From assembly GCA_951640165.1 (NCBI GenBank), contig OX621246.1, positions 6,411,001 through 6,475,000 of the forward strand: a stretch of 64,000 bases of DNA, read 5' to 3'. Numbering within the stretch: position 1 is the stretch's first letter; each line of letters starts with the position of its first letter. This document shows, piece after piece, positions 20,080 through 32,514 of this stretch. Source of the DNA: Pseudoips prasinana. Lineage: Eukaryota > Arthropoda > Insecta > Lepidoptera > Nolidae. Under the pieces are notes generated by a model, which did no database searches, was not told where the DNA came from, and saw only the letters and a list, made by a program, of their open reading frames with translations. The position numbers were made by a program, and so were the translations under genes.

Positions 20080-21189
20080 CCTACCGAAACAGTGACTGGT
20101 TTTCAACATTTCTTTCTTTCGTTTAAAAATAATTATCAAATTCACAACAATCATACATACAAAGAATCGATTTTTTTTTTACTTTTTATATTTCTCAATG
20201 TTCTAAATTCGACCATTAAGGTTCTATTGTCTGTAATAATAATATTAATCTGTTCGCAGTTTTGACACTCAGTGTCTCAGTGTTCCAAAAAGATGGTATA
20301 CTTTAATGTTTTTTTTTAATAGTTTACTTCTAATGCCTATAATATAAATATATTTTATATGATAAAATATATTTTATAATTATAAATTCTGCACTCCTTC
20401 TCCATATGAACTTTAACCGTTCCAAATTTCATACTCCTCGGCATACGCATTAATATTATGATTTGTCATTCCCATTCCCCAGGGTACCTTCCATTAGTAA
20501 TAACAACGTTTCAAGGTCTTCGAACTCCGTCCTGTATGTTAGATCAGGTGTCCTCAAATAGGTAAATATTAGTATTCTAATAAAATACAGTGAATATTAA
20601 ATATTATTCTACTTGTAGTAAGTACGATAATATTGAATAAAGCACCACACACTTAAGTAAGTGTGTGATTTTTTGCGAATCACCTGTTTAATATATTGAG
20701 TTGGCTAACTCTTTGTATAAGTTTTAGTTGGTCGAAGTTGAGTAAACTAAGCACATGCTTACATATGTTTACCAAGTTATGCCATAACTTCTGTCCCTCA
20801 TGTACCCATATTATTAAAAAGGAAGAAGTGTAAATTTAAAATAATGGTTTATTTTTTTTGATAAATCTTTGAATATTTACATATTAACATATCTATTTAC
20901 ATCCAGGCCTCAAAAAAATTGCATCGCTTCCATAGAACATCGTGCTCAGAATTTGCCAGCATTACCACGCTGGATGGCAATGCTTAGTGACTGTCCAAAA
21001 ATTGGCTTGCTCTCTGGTTACATGTGGAGTCGACCAATTTTGATATTACCCGCGAAAAAATATTTAATCTTTTTCAAGGTTTGTATAGTATTGTCTCAGC
21101 TGATGCAGCATGATGCAGGGGCATTTTTATAAATTAGACTATATAGATTAGAATAAAAAAAAAACAATTCCAACAGTAACTATTTCATC
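20080..21189. other. unassigned AT-rich sequence
   Basis: No gene is recognised. A short perfect palindrome (CACACACTTA-AG-TAAGTGTGTG) lies at 20646-20667. The 87-residue frame at 20869-21132 has no visible family and no splice-site support, so I do not call it a gene. Confidence 0.35.
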
Positions 21190-21420
21190 ATTTCAGCCTA
21201 AATACGTCCACCGCTGGACAAAAAGACTCCCCAAAGAATAGGGGGATATGCCATAATCGCCACGCTAGGCAGACGGATTGGTGAGCGCAGTTTGATGGTC
21301 ATAGTTCACAGAAAAACGGTGCTGCCCGTTCTCTGGTAGGTATTCTCTCGGACGATTTGTACGCCTCACCCGGGATGAGATGGGGTGATGATATTCTATG
21401 CCGTCACCACACAGCAAAGC
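21190..21420 (-). repeat. RTE-tail-like dispersed repeat
   Basis: Reverse copy with CCACCGCTGGACAAAAAGAC, GGGGGATATGCCATAATCG, GCTGCCCGTTCTCTGGTAG and GATGAGATGGGGTGATGATA. Confidence 0.65.
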
Positions 21421-21724
21421 AACTATTTAGACCGCCCATATACTTAACACATTTCTCCAAATGCCATGATCATTCGACTGTTATCACTAAATCTGTTTTT
21501 ACCGACTCAATATTTTGTTGACGATATGAGCAAGCCCTCGCCTCTAACATGTTCCATAAGCAATCTTTAGAGGCAATTAAATCCAATAAATTCACGACTA
21601 GCCAACGCTTGGAGCCCATTAAATCCAGTAAACTCAATTCTAGTTACATCTTCTCTATATAGACGCAATTCTCTAATTGGACCACGTTTTCTCATTCTGT
21701 CTCCCACTTCACTCTGGTGAGAAG

Positions 21725-22115
21725 TAATGACGATAATATATCTTTATTTCAGACTCAAGATCCATACAACAATGTACATGAAACAATTAACTTATTTAAA
21801 TAGGTTGAAGAATACAATGCAAATTGGTACTTTTGGTCATATGTTTATAAGTCGAAAAGTAGCAATTATGTCAGAATAAATTATCACTAAATAGCTATTG
21901 CTAGCCATTGTCTTAATGTTCTAGTGGCACATAGTCTATCATATAATTCTACAATTATACTATTTCTACACGTGCTACGCGTGCTCTCTGGATAGCATTA
22001 AATATATTCACTCTAGCATCCGCAAACATTCCTGAGGCACTGCGACTTAAGCCCATACTAGTATGGTGTCTGAATATATTTTTATATTGCACTCTAATGC
22101 TATCCAATGATCTCG
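21725..22115 (-). mobile_element. LINE C-terminal fragment
   Basis: On the minus strand a frame from about 22108 to 21959 encodes the C-terminal end of a LINE protein, including the motif SRSASGMFADARVN and IQRARVARV. A 3' UTR follows and ends in a TTTATTTC-type signal (minus: GAAATAAAGATATA). 5'-truncated. Confidence 0.6.
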
Positions 22116-23176
22116 TAGTATACACCGTTCAAAGTTGATACGTGTACAAACTGAAACAAATGCACTTACGCATCCCAAGCAGCTTTGTAAAAGCGTCTCG
22201 CTATCATATTTCCCATAAGAGTGACCTGCTCTGGCACTCTATATCAGCGTTGTCTTTTAAGAAGTAGAACTACTTTTTTAACTCCTTGTTTCTTTCTGAT
22301 TATACGCGTTGCGGGATCCAAGACGGTTGTCGTGATAGCCGGAGATGTTCCTTGGCCACAACACTCAATGCCTTTTTATAGTTTGCAGCTGTTGATCCCG
22401 GCTTACAGGAGTTACAATGCTGGGTAAGAGCATAGGACTAGACCCAATAAATAAAATACTTTCTCTTAAATTATGGTGATTGGCCGGCGGGATTCGATGG
22501 CGACCACTTCAACGCCTAGTCGGTACGGCGTTGGTGCGGCCAAAGATGGCTGCCATAGATAATCTTCTAAATTAACTATCGTGCACACTGAGCGTACATA
22601 AGTTTCCCATTAACATAATTGTATTGAATAGTAGCGGTTAATTGAGCTTTTAGCGTTTTGTATCGAGCTCAGCTTATCGCTGCTCCTCAAACACGCGTGA
22701 TTGCCTCTTGACAAGGCCGCGCCATTCCAGTCGTTGTGCTGCCGATCCTTCCCACTTAATGAGCTCGATATTGCAAGTTTACATGTGATGTATCTGGGGA
22801 GATGGCTACCGCATTTTCCGATAGTTAGGCGTTAGTGTTTTCCCTCTTGTTCACAAAATTGAGCCTAAACGCATCTCCGTTAGTCACACCTGCCTAATAG
22901 TAGCCATTCATGTGACCCGTATTATTTGTTCTGAGTCTGCTTTGTATTCATGTATTGTTTGCAAAGCCCTCCGCGATATAAAAAGACAACAATGCATACA
23001 GCGTGGTCTTTATAAAATAACTTCTACCTTAGGAGTTATTTACGTAGCTTCTTGCGCTTGCACACAGCTCTTAGAAAGCAACAAAGACAAATACAGAATA
23101 TCCCTAGAGTGGGAGACAAAATTGACTTAAATATTTTACCCGAATTGAGTCATCAATGGCCTCGTTTTTGTTACAG
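22116..23176. other. unassigned, probably intronic to TRIT1
   Basis: This stretch precedes the recognised TRIT1 exon. It holds GC-richer repeat-like sequence around 22440-22560 but nothing I can name, and no earlier TRIT1 exon was recognised. Confidence 0.35.
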
Positions 23177-23292
23177 ACGATTCACGACGAGAGATTGAAT
23201 GCCCGGGTGGACTCCATGCTTGAAGACGGACTCATTCAAGAACTGCTGGACTTCCATGCGAGACACAACATGCAAAGGATACGTGATGGCAA
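23177..23292 (+). CDS. TRIT1: TRIT1 internal exon (tRNA dimethylallyltransferase)
   Basis: TRIT1 (MiaA/Mod5 family) transfers a dimethylallyl group to A37 of cytosolic and mitochondrial tRNAs that read UNN codons. This 116-bp exon encodes IHDERLNARVDSMLEDGLIQ and LLDFHARHN, the segment that in animal TRIT1 reads DER-x-x-RVD-DML-x-x-GLLEEL-x-DFH. The acceptor is TTTTTGTTACAG ending at 23176; the donor is GTACGT at 23293. It starts on a codon boundary and ends with two bases (AA), which are completed by the G at 54525 to give a lysine codon; this phase match and the colinear homology identify the next exon. The upstream exons with the P-loop and catalytic core were not found in the window. Identification of the exon is strong; the gene structure is inferred. 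Confidence 0.9.
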
Positions 23293-23369
23293 GTACGTAT
23301 CGTATATTTTCCCCCAACACAGAATGATGGATCATATCATTTTTATTTGATAATGGTATACAGGAGGCT

Positions 23370-23590
23370 ATCGCTGCTTTACAGGACCATAGAGGCAAAC
23401 GAGGTTCAAACTACTACTACTAACAAATAATATATCCGTGTTAGACGGGTTCACTCACTTTGGGGTTCGAACCTCGGCTCAAGGTGGCTACTGGCGTGAA
23501 GATGCACTAACGAGTCGGCTTATAGGAACGTTTTGTGCAACGGTCGCTCTATGTTAAACGAGCTGACCGCTGATTGCTCTTCTGATTGAT
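23370..23590. repeat. repeat E copy
   Basis: ACAGGACCATAGAGGCAAACGA, GGGGTTCGAACCTCGGCTC and GCAACGGTCGCTCTATGTTAA match the copy at 37018-37230. A B-box-like GGTTCGAACCTC suggests a tRNA-derived origin; class uncertain. Confidence 0.55.
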
Positions 23591-23971
23591 TGTTAATGAA
23601 ATAAATAGTTTCTAACCCTGTCGATACTTGGCGGAATGAAGATGGTTTTTAACCGACTGCAAAAAAGGAAGATTTTCTATTTGAACTATATTTTTATATC
23701 TCCTGATTATTATTTTTTAATATGGATGGGTATGTTTGCGAAGCGGTCCACTATAAATTATGTTAAGGTCGGATAATAATCTTATGAATTAAAAATGATT
23801 TTAGGAGTTCGGGCGCAGTAGATATATTATTTTTAGACAAAAAATTATAGATTTTCTTAATATTTTCGATGACAAATAAAAACATAATATTGACTTCAAA
23901 ATGAACTAAAAAGTATGGAATCGTTACAGCTATACACTTGATTACAACTTCTGAAGTAGGTGCCAATCACG

Positions 23972-24832
23972 TCACACTAATATTGTAACGACGAAAGTGT
24001 GTGAGCGTGTACATATGTTTGTTACTTCTTCGCACAAAATCTACCGAACGGATTTTGATGAAACGTTGTATACTATTTGCGTTATAGCATGGTGCGGATG
24101 ACAGTTTCAGTAACATTTCGTTTCACTCTTGAAAGGCGCAGCGATTTACAAATATGTCTTAGTATATCAGCTGTACTACATTTGTTACATATTATTATTT
24201 TTAACTATTATTAATAACTGTAGTAAATTGAATTAAATGCAACCAGAATGTTCATCTCTACAAATTAAATTAAATTGAAAAAATAAGGAGAGCGTTATGC
24301 GTATAACGTAACGTCATCGACGTATTTAGTGATGGATGGACTGCTACGATGGGTAGTCGATATTTTTGTATAATAAAAAACGTATTTTGAGCATAGGTAA
24401 TTTTTTATTGTTAAAATGCAATATTGCCTATAATTATACAACAGACCATTAAAGTAAGGTAAAAAATGCATTTAATTAGTCTGAACTCGTATCAGATCCT
24501 GACTCTGAATCGTCACTTAATTCATCATCAGAATCTGTGACGGATATTATTAATGATGACTCTATTATATTGTCACAATCAGACATAATGTCTCATAACA
24601 ATATCATTGAGAACTTATTAGATTTATGCTGCGAGTATCGATAGCAATAAAAATGTATTGCACATCTCTAATAATGTGGTACTTATAGATGTCAACGTCA
24701 AATAAGCAACTGTCACCCGCACCATGCCACAACGCAAAAAGTATAGTACTATAGCTTAGGTATATATCCGAATAACACATATGCTATAACTTATAAAAGT
24801 TTAACGCGGGTAAAACCGCGGGGCACAGCTAG
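23972..24832 (+). mobile_element. Helitron-like element, family 1, long copy
   Basis: It starts TCACACTAATATTGTAACGA and ends GCGGGGCACAGCTAG, the 5'-TC and 3'-CTAG ends expected of Helitrons. At 861 bp it is much longer than the 182-bp copy at 27320-27501; the middle holds extra unrelated sequence. No Rep/helicase is encoded. Confidence 0.7.
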
Positions 24833-25779
24833 TAATTACATATATTCAACTTCAAAGGTAAGGGGAACCATTTCATACGTTTTAGTTAGTTTTCAAATGG
24901 AGTTGTATGATTACTAAACTAAGTAAAAAATATTAACTGCACCTCTTCTTTATAAAAACGGTTTAACAAATTTTGGATGTGACTATCTCAAAAACTTTTA
25001 CGATCGAATAAAATAAGATTTTTTAACAACAGATAGATCGCGTAAAATACATAAAAATAGTCCTTTTTGCTATCGGTTCAAATAAAAATGAATGCTACTT
25101 ACAAAAAAAAGCATTCACAAAATATTATCGATATTGTTATTGGTATTATAAACAAAGCCAGTTAAACGATCCTAACGATTCTCTTCGAGCAATTATGCGT
25201 GAAATTAAACGGCAAATCGCTCTCGACCCGAGAACGATCGCGAATATCGCGAAATTTATAAATTAGGTAGCTTTATCAATTACATTATAGGGTTTTATGT
25301 AGGTATTTATGTACCTATATATGTTTGGCGATTGTGGGAAAAAATGTTGAACTTAAACAACTTCCGGAGTTATTATGGTGAACCAAACAAGTTTTAGGTA
25401 ATTAATGTGGTACATTCTTTTTATATGGACTTAATTTATCTTGATTCTTGATCTCCTTGGAGGAATCTACTGCTGAAAAAAAGCATAAGTTAAATTGTGA
25501 AAATGTTGTAGTGTGAAAAAGAAAACAATGCTATAGTCGATTTTTTTGAAGTGAAAACTACTTTAGGCGCGTTATTTTTTGGGTGGGTCAAAAATGCTAC
25601 TACTCAACTACTGATTATCTAAATGATACTCTTTAAGTAAAATGTATAATACCTGCTAATAATATAGTACCCAGGACCTTCAATTTTGTGACACACTGTT
25701 TATGATGTTGTTGTTATTGATGATTCTTCTCTCTTCTTCTGGATTTGTATAGTTTTGATTAGTATTTAGATTTTTTGTA
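24833..25779. other. unassigned AT-rich sequence
   Basis: No gene or familiar repeat is recognised. Confidence 0.4.
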
Positions 25780-25900
25780 TTATTTTTATTTGTACGCCTG
25801 ATATAGGCAGAATATGATGTTTTCATAATTTACTTTTAAGATCTGTATTTATACATTACCATATTCATGCAAATAAATATATTGATTGATTGATTGGTAA
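25780..25900 (+). mobile_element. LINE 3' end with TGAT-repeat tail
   Basis: TTTTAAGATCTGTATTTATAC, TTCATGCAAATAAATATATTG and four TTGA/TGAT repeats form a retroposon 3' end of the same style as the RTE at 13605. No coding part is present. Confidence 0.5.
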
Positions 25901-25975
25901 ACGAAAATCGTGGAACTCGCGTCATCATCACCGAACGCGTTCCATGAGCTATATGAATACTGTGTACAGATAATA

Positions 25976-26238
25976 ATAATATCTAGGGACAATTAATATC
26001 TAGGGACAATTCAGACACACACAGATCAGCCCCAAACTAAGCAAAGCTTGTACTATGGGTACCTACCAGGCGACGATATACATACATATATAGATAGAGA
26101 AATACATAGAAAACATCCATGACTCGGAAACAAATATTCGTGCTCATCACACAAATATTTGCACTTACCGGGATTCGAACCCAGGACCACCAGCTTTGTA
26201 GACAGGAGCACTACCAACTAGACTACGGTGCCCGTCAA
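25976..26238 (-). repeat. SINE-A copy 5 of 8
   Basis: Reverse-oriented copy. The 3' terminal phrase ATATCTAGGGACAATT is duplicated in tandem at 25979-26010, an internal slippage. Head, B box and shared domain are present. Confidence 0.9.
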
Positions 26239-26394
26239 TAGAAGATGTTCATAGGTATACCTCTGTACGTTTAAATAATAATATTATAGACGATAGAATT
26301 CACAAGTTGCTTAGTTTTCACTTCTATCGTGAGACCCCAAGACGGTCTGCTTTTTTTAATGACAACGCCCGCACTAGGAAATTGAATCTCTGTA

Positions 26395-26520
26395 TCGCGG
26401 GGTACTTTACAAACATGTATTCCATGGACAAAAATCACACCCAGACTCAGAACCACTACTTATGAATCACACAAACAGTTGTCCTGTGTGGGAATGGACC
26501 CTGGGACACAAAGTGGCGGG
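26395..26520 (-). repeat. SINE-C fragment
   Basis: GGGGTACTTTACAAACATGTA, CCCAGACTCAGAACCACTACT and GTTGTCCTGTGTGGGAATGG match the segment at 53530-53640. On the minus strand a degraded B box is visible. The plus-strand head of the same family is at 61595-61715. Confidence 0.5.
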
Positions 26521-26751
26521 ATGGGCGTGTTTTTTTTGCACTTTTTGTTAATCTTCCACCAAGACTAAACCTACTTATTTTTTTATAACGACGAGAAGTA
26601 TTTTATGTGTGACGCTTTTATTGTTTTCGTTTTAAGTCCTAGTACTTACAGATTTTACAATGATAACTATAACGATGTTTCAAATTATTGGAATAGATAA
26701 TTCATTGCATTTAAAATAAACAAGGAAAAGTCTTTTTATGATTAAAACTGT

Positions 26752-26950
26752 TCTGCCAACCCTTCGACACCAGTTCACCTAGCTTATGTCAAAAATAGCA
26801 CGTGGGTTAGTATACAGTCTAGCGCCGCCGCTCATTTGTATCTAACAATGATCATCATGATCATATCAACCATAAGACTTCCAATGCTGGACAATTGCTG
26901 CCAGTAGCTTCCAGCGAGCCTCACAAGATCACCGATCCATACACACATAC
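26752..26950 (+). repeat. dispersed repeat shared with 19866-20075
   Basis: CCCTTCGACACCAGTTCACC, TAGCTTATGTCAAAAATAGC and CTTCCAGCGAGCCTCACAAG are shared in order with the copy at 19866. Class unknown. Confidence 0.55.
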
Positions 26951-27319
26951 TTAAAAAGTATTTATTTGCAATGGTCAGCAATCGATCAAAAATCTGATTT
27001 AAAACATTACCTTATTCAACCTACTTTATTTATGCACGGCCATGTTGATGCCATGACCAAAGTCTAGAAATTGCTTCTCACTGGTCTATTTCTATAAGTG
27101 GAGATTCTTTTTTAATTGAATAGGAATAAACAAAATTCGTTTCGTACAACTTTTTGATTGAGTCTGTACTAGTGAAGTGCCGGAGCGTAAATAAATCCGC
27201 GGATACGGATCCGTAATATTGGCATCAAGATCCTCGGAATGAACACTACGGACTCTTCTACAGATCTTTTATTCAATAATCTATAAAAACTTCCTATATA
27301 TATTTTTTTTATATAACAA

Positions 27320-27501
27320 TCACACTAATATTATAAAGGCGAAAGTTTGTGGGTTTGTGTGTATGTTTGTTACTTCTTCACGGTCTAAACGGCTGGAGCG
27401 ATTTTATTATCATTTGGTATGGAGTTAGCTGACACCCTGTGTTAACACATAGGCTATAATTTATAAAATTCAACGCGCGTAAAACCGTGGGGCACAGCTA
27501 G
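27320..27501 (+). mobile_element. non-autonomous Helitron-like element, family 1, compact copy
   Basis: At 182 bp it starts TCACACTAATATTATAAAGG, contains GTTTGTTACTTCTTCACGG, and ends GTGGGGCACAGCTAG. The 5'-TC and 3'-CTAG ends fit a Helitron. It is the best reference copy of the family in the window. Confidence 0.75.
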
Positions 27502-28014
27502 AATCTTTTTATTTATTTTAGTAGGTTAACCAGCGATTATTTACACATTTAAATCTAGGAGTTATAAGCTAAATGTTACAGTTTTTCGTGTAATAATCAC
27601 TTATAGGCTAACACAGCATGCAAATCAAATTAGCAAAAATTAACTTTAAAATATTTTGAATACAATAGAACAATATTTGTGCATTGAAAGTTGCTAAATA
27701 CTTAACTAAGGTTAAACACATAACTTATATAAATGTATACCAAACAAAGTTATAAAAGCATTAACAATATTAATTTACAAAAGCACTTAACATTAATTAT
27801 AATTAGAAATTACAATTTATAAAACGACAGAATATTATTACTAAAATTAATTATTGAGATACAATACAACAATTTCAATAAATCTAACGATTGGTTATCA
27901 GTAATAGCGACAAGATTAAATTAAATGAATTGGGTTGAAACTGTTTATATATAAATTTAAAATCTATAAAATATCTATGTATGTAATCTATAAAAACTAT
28001 AAAATATAGTAGGT

Positions 28015-28131
28015 ACACACGGCTACATATCAAGCTAAACATTTCCAGTATAAGCTGGACCCGCGTTGTATAGGATTTTCATACAGAGAGCTTATATTAG
28101 AAATGTATAGCTTGACATGTAGCCGTGTGTT
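28015..28131. mobile_element. short palindromic MITE
   Basis: About 117 bp with inverted ends: ACACACGGCTACATATCAAG at the left and the reverse complement ACACACGGCTACATGTCAAG at the right; similarity continues about 40 bp into each arm. Non-coding. Confidence 0.75.
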
Positions 28132-28539
28132 CTATTATAATAGTCTTATCAGAATAAAAATATTTATCTCATTATATAAATAATTAATATCAGTATGGTA
28201 CTTCACTACGATAAATGTTTTAAATATAAAGGTGCAAAAATTTAAAAAATATGAAAAATAATATATAAATAAAAAAAATTGATAAAAAATAATCTTAAAG
28301 GATATAAATAGATTTTCTTTGCTACCTTTCAGTATCACCTATATATAACGAATTTCATCTATGTATTCAAAATTAATAACGTAATAAAATAAGTAACAGA
28401 TACGTATACGGATTTTTGTTCTCCCTCTGATATCCGCGAATACGAAAAGAATACATATATGTATTCGGCACATCACTAGACACTACGCAACATATTAGTG
28501 GCATTTTAATTTTATACTATTGTTTGCCTTTGTTGGTAA

Positions 28540-28855
28540 CATTGATGGTCTAGCCTTAGGGTATTCAATTAAATGAACTCCTGGGTTCAAATCGCGGGTA
28601 GGGCTTAAAACTGATACTTGGTTTTCTCGCAAGAAACACACCCAGTAGCGGCTCTGAGTCTAGAAAAAGTTGACGGTGTAATAAACCCGTGCCTCGGAGG
28701 GCACGTGAACTTCTCCCCAGTCGGATCTCATGGCTGTCCTCTATTAGCGTATAGAGTAGAGAGTGCGTTCGAGTTTGCGCACACAGTCCTACACCATAAC
28801 ATGTCCGTTGGCTAGTCTCCGATGACATTGGCAGTTGCAGCCGAAATTAGTCCAG
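28540..28855 (+). repeat. SINE-D copy
   Basis: The tRNA-like head is degraded but its B box (GGGTTCAAATCGC) is visible. The body has ACCCGTGCCTCGGAGGGCAC, GCGTTCGAGTTTGCGCACAC and ACATGTCCGTTGGCTAG, matching 54072-54420. Confidence 0.75.
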
Positions 28856-28944
28856 GTGCAGTTTTATTATTACTATTGGTAAGGTTGTAAGGACATCCTA
28901 GTACCAACCAACCTTACAACTGAGTAAGGTATTGGTATTTGTAT

Positions 28945-29170
28945 TTCACGCCGCAAGTCGAGGGTTCGATTCCCACCCAGGACAAATATCTGTATGCATG
29001 AACATCTCTGTTTGTCTGTGTGAGGCTAGGTTTAATTATCTATATAATAAGTATTTATTTAAAAAAGAAAAGTATTATATGTAGTATATCAGTGTTCTAG
29101 TTTTAATAGTACAAGCTCTGCTTAGTTTGGGATCAGAGGTGTGTAAATAATGTCCCAGGATATTATTATA
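28945..29170 (+). repeat. SINE-B copy, 5'-truncated
   Basis: It begins near the B box (GGGTTCGATTCCCACC) and runs through to AGTACAAGCTCTGCTTAG and CAGGATATTATTATATT. Confidence 0.8.
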
Positions 29171-30434
29171 TTACTTCGCCGCTGCTACAATGTTGCCAAT
29201 AGTACAATATACTTAAATATCTAAAGTGTGTATGCGTTCTATAGTTTAAAAATAACTCTATACTACATGGGCATTCAATAAAAACTGGCTATTTAACCAA
29301 CCATTATCGCTTTGGAATGCAAACTATTCGCCACAATTACACACTCTATTTAACATCGCTTAAACCTACAATTTAACAGAAACAGTTACAAACTCATTGG
29401 TACTAACCTCCATAGTATCTCGTAAGTCTACTATCTATGGTCAGAAAAAAAGTTGCACAAAAACAAAAATGGCGGGCGGGCAACGAACGGAGCAGTGTCA
29501 TCTGCCATGCGGTGATGTGGTCGCCTATAGTTTCATATTACACGCGTGCGAGTCTATTTTACTACGAACCTTTTGTTTTTGATACTTGCTTTTAATATGT
29601 AAAAGATGTCAAACAAATTTCGGTTTAGAAGTTTGAGTTTCACGCGAATATGGTAATGAACCTTCCTACTTCACACTATGGGGTTACCAGACCATGACAG
29701 GTTTTTGGACACGACCTGTCCCAAATAACAGGCTATGGCCATGACACCAATATGCAATCCGTCTGGCATGTTTGACACATTGTCGAGAATTTTATAAAAT
29801 GTTACTATATATTTTGAGAAACACAGTTGTTTTAGGCCCAGAATACAAACACAGCTACCTCGCTGCCTCATTCAGATGTTTTATTGAAATTATTTATTGA
29901 ACATGATTTTCGAAATGTACCTACTTCGGTTTTGAATTTCTTCCTTAAAATAAAATTTTGAATTTAAACTCTCCGCCTCTAATTTTTCCGTCCATCTATC
30001 GCATGTCGCTATGTGGCGACGCCCATGGGTCCCATCAGCAGACTCTAGCATTTACATTTTCACTCATTTGTGCAAATGCTGCACGGTTTTTGTGTTTTGA
30101 TCAGTATATTCATATAAATGTTGTTGTCCACTTGATCGTGTGGACAGCAACACAGCTAGTGAGTCAAATAAACTAGTCAACGAGGAAATAACCAAGAATC
30201 ATTTGAAAATAGGCAATGAATTAATTTTACGACGTAAAAAAAGTTTCACTAGTATTTTAGAAGATATAATAGAAACACACTACGCAATTTTTTTACTTAT
30301 CACAATAACTTGAAATTTAGTTTCCAATTCTGTGGTAATTCCAAAAAAACTGAATGTGAACAATTTGTTCTGCATTTGCATCCGCAGAACCAATTTTTCC
30401 CATTTTTTTTTAATTACTTTATTATTATTAAATA
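29171..30434. other. unassigned AT-rich sequence
   Basis: No gene or familiar repeat is recognised. Short frames on both strands are unsupported. Confidence 0.4.
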
Positions 30435-32221
30435 GCGGAAAAATAAAAAACTCCGATAATAAGATAAAATCAGCTTGGCAAATAATAAATACTGAAACGG
30501 GTAAAAGAAGATTGAGAGACCAAACAGTGGAACTAAATATTAATGACGAACTTGTTTCAGACAAACTTACTGTTGCCAACATTTTTGCCGAGTTTTTTAC
30601 AAATATGTCTCTAGTTACTACTAAGTGCCTCCCGTCGTCACCAGATGTGGCAGAAATCTTTTTAAAACAATCTATTAAACCAATTGTGCCCAAATTCAGT
30701 TTTCGATTTGTTACAAATGCTGATATTCTAAAAGCTTTTAAGAGCATTAAAAAAAAGGGCACAGAGGATTTATGGGGACTGTCTGTAATGGCAATTGAAT
30801 CAGTTATACAAAACATTGCTTCCATCCTTGCAAACATCTTCAATAGCTGTGTAAGTGATGGCGTCTTTCCAGACCTTATGAAAATCAGTAAGGTAGTACC
30901 TGTTTTCAAATCAGGTTGTTCAAATAATGCCACAAATTATCGACCCATCTCTATACTGCCAGCGTTAAGTAAAATATTTGAAAAGCTCATGCTCAGCCAG
31001 ATGTTGTCGCACTTTAACATGAATGGGATATTGCATGACAAGCAGTTTGGGTTTACAAAGGGCCGTTCTACTCAGGATGCGGGGTGTACACTAATGAAGT
31101 CTATATTGGAGGCTTGGGAGGGGTCGCAGGATGCGCTGGGAGTTTTCTGCGATCTCTCTAAGGCTTTCGATTGCGTAGACCACCATACGCTCATTGTGAA
31201 ACTAAAATACTATGGAATTTCTGGCACATCTCTTGATCTTGTAATGTCCTATTTATCAGGTCGAGAACAACTGGTTTCAATAGACGGGGTAAATTCAACA
31301 CGACATTCTGTCAAAATGGGGGTGCCCCAAGGATCGATTTTGGGTCCATTTTTATTTCTAGTTTATATAAATGATCTCCCATATCTAGTAGAGAAAGTAT
31401 CAGACATCATTCTATTTGCTGATGATACGTCACTCATATTTAAAGTTAGTAGGAAAGATAAGGATCTTATAGAACCTAATAAAACTCTCAGCCTCATATC
31501 AAATTGGTTTTCGGCAAATAATCTTCTTTTGAATGCAGGAAAGACCAAATGCATCAAATTTTCATTGCCGAATGTGACTCATATTAAACCAACGGTTGCA
31601 CTTAACGAGGAAGTTTTAGATTTAGTTCCTTCGACCGTATTTTTGGAAATAACACTGGACTCAAAATTACAATGGGGTCCTCATATTGAAAAATTATCTG
31701 CCAAATTAAGTTCAGCTTCATATGCAGTTTGGAAAATCAGACAATTGTCAGACGAACCAACTGCTAGACTAGTATATTTTGCTTATTTCCATAGCATTAT
31801 GTCCTATGGTATTCTGCTGTGGGGCTCAGCAGCTGACATAAGTGCTATTTTCGTATTGCAAAAAAGAGCAGTCCGAGCTATTTATAATCTAGGCAGTCGC
31901 GAGTCTCTACGAAGCGTTTTTAAAGAGGTAAATATACTTACTGTTCCATCTGAATACATATATCAGAATATAATGTTTGTGCGGAAAAATTTAGATAAAT
32001 ATAAAAAACGGAGTGACTTGCACAATGTCAATACAAGAAATAAGGACAAACTAGCTATACCAGCCTTAAGAGTTAGCAAAACAAAAAAGTCATTCATGGG
32101 AAATTGTACTAGGTTTTATAACAAGCTCCCTATTCATATAACTAAACTACCTGATAATAAGTTTAAGTCACACATTAAACATGAACTTATGGCTAAGGGT
32201 TACTACATTATATACATATAA
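30435..32221 (+). CDS. LINE reverse transcriptase (partial)
   Basis: The open frame begins at 30332, but homology starts only around the KIKSAWQIINTETGK segment (about 30450), so the first 35 or so residues are probably flanking sequence. In order: RT palm/fingers motifs with KVVPVFKSG, NYRPISILPALSKIFE, QFGFTKGRST, FCDLSKAFDCVDH, MGVPQGSILGP and an unaltered catalytic box LFADDTSLIF (31412-31440), then a thumb region and a C-terminal tail with HNVNTRNKDKL and FYNKLP. No stop is present across 629 codons. The clade is Jockey superfamily, CR1/Daphne-like by motif style. Without an endonuclease the copy cannot be autonomous. Confidence 0.9.
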
Positions 32222-32475
32222 TAAGGATTACATTGACGATAAAGACATTTGGCGGTCGGCATCTACCTGCACATAGTCCGCTGGAGATCTTATAGCCATA
32301 TAGACATGAGTAATCTTTTATGTTACATGAACTATCTGTAATAAAACTATCTATTATTTAAATATTCTACGAATTTCAGAACTGTTGGTTGTGTCTCAAA
32401 ATGATTAATGTTACTTTTATTTTGACGTTTTTATTTTCTCTTTCTAATATATTAAACCTAAAATAAATAAATAAT
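30435..32475 (+). mobile_element. Jockey/CR1-like LINE, 5'-truncated, RT intact
   Basis: The element covers the reverse transcriptase, C-terminal region and 3' UTR, ending in TTAAACCTAAAATAAATAAATAATC. The endonuclease and first ORF are absent, so the copy was truncated at its 5' end near 30435. The 3' UTR region at 32221-32380 recurs, inverted, at 40600-40740. Confidence 0.85.
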
Positions 32476-32514
32476 CAGACAACCGATCGAGCATATATTG
32501 TGTTTGCCTGCTAA

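Larger units (their letters stand above)
27169..28479. mobile_element. candidate terminal-inverted-repeat element carrying nested insertions
   Basis: The ends CTAGTGAAGTGCCGGAGCG (27169) and, reversed, CTAGTGATGTGCCGAATAC (28479) are similar, and both subterminal regions contain a CCGCGGATA-like motif. Such ends resemble hAT-type elements known in insects, but I cannot confirm an 8-bp target duplication. The interior is AT-rich, non-coding, and holds a Helitron and a MITE. Confidence 0.4.

Noticed and set aside
20869..21132. 87-residue open frame considered as an upstream TRIT1 or other host exon
   Set aside because: No TRIT1 motif (P-loop, DSMQ-like, or the central region) and no convincing splice sites.
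30280..30933. 217-residue minus-strand frame
   Set aside because: It is antisense to the LINE reverse transcriptase and flanking DNA, with no family resemblance.
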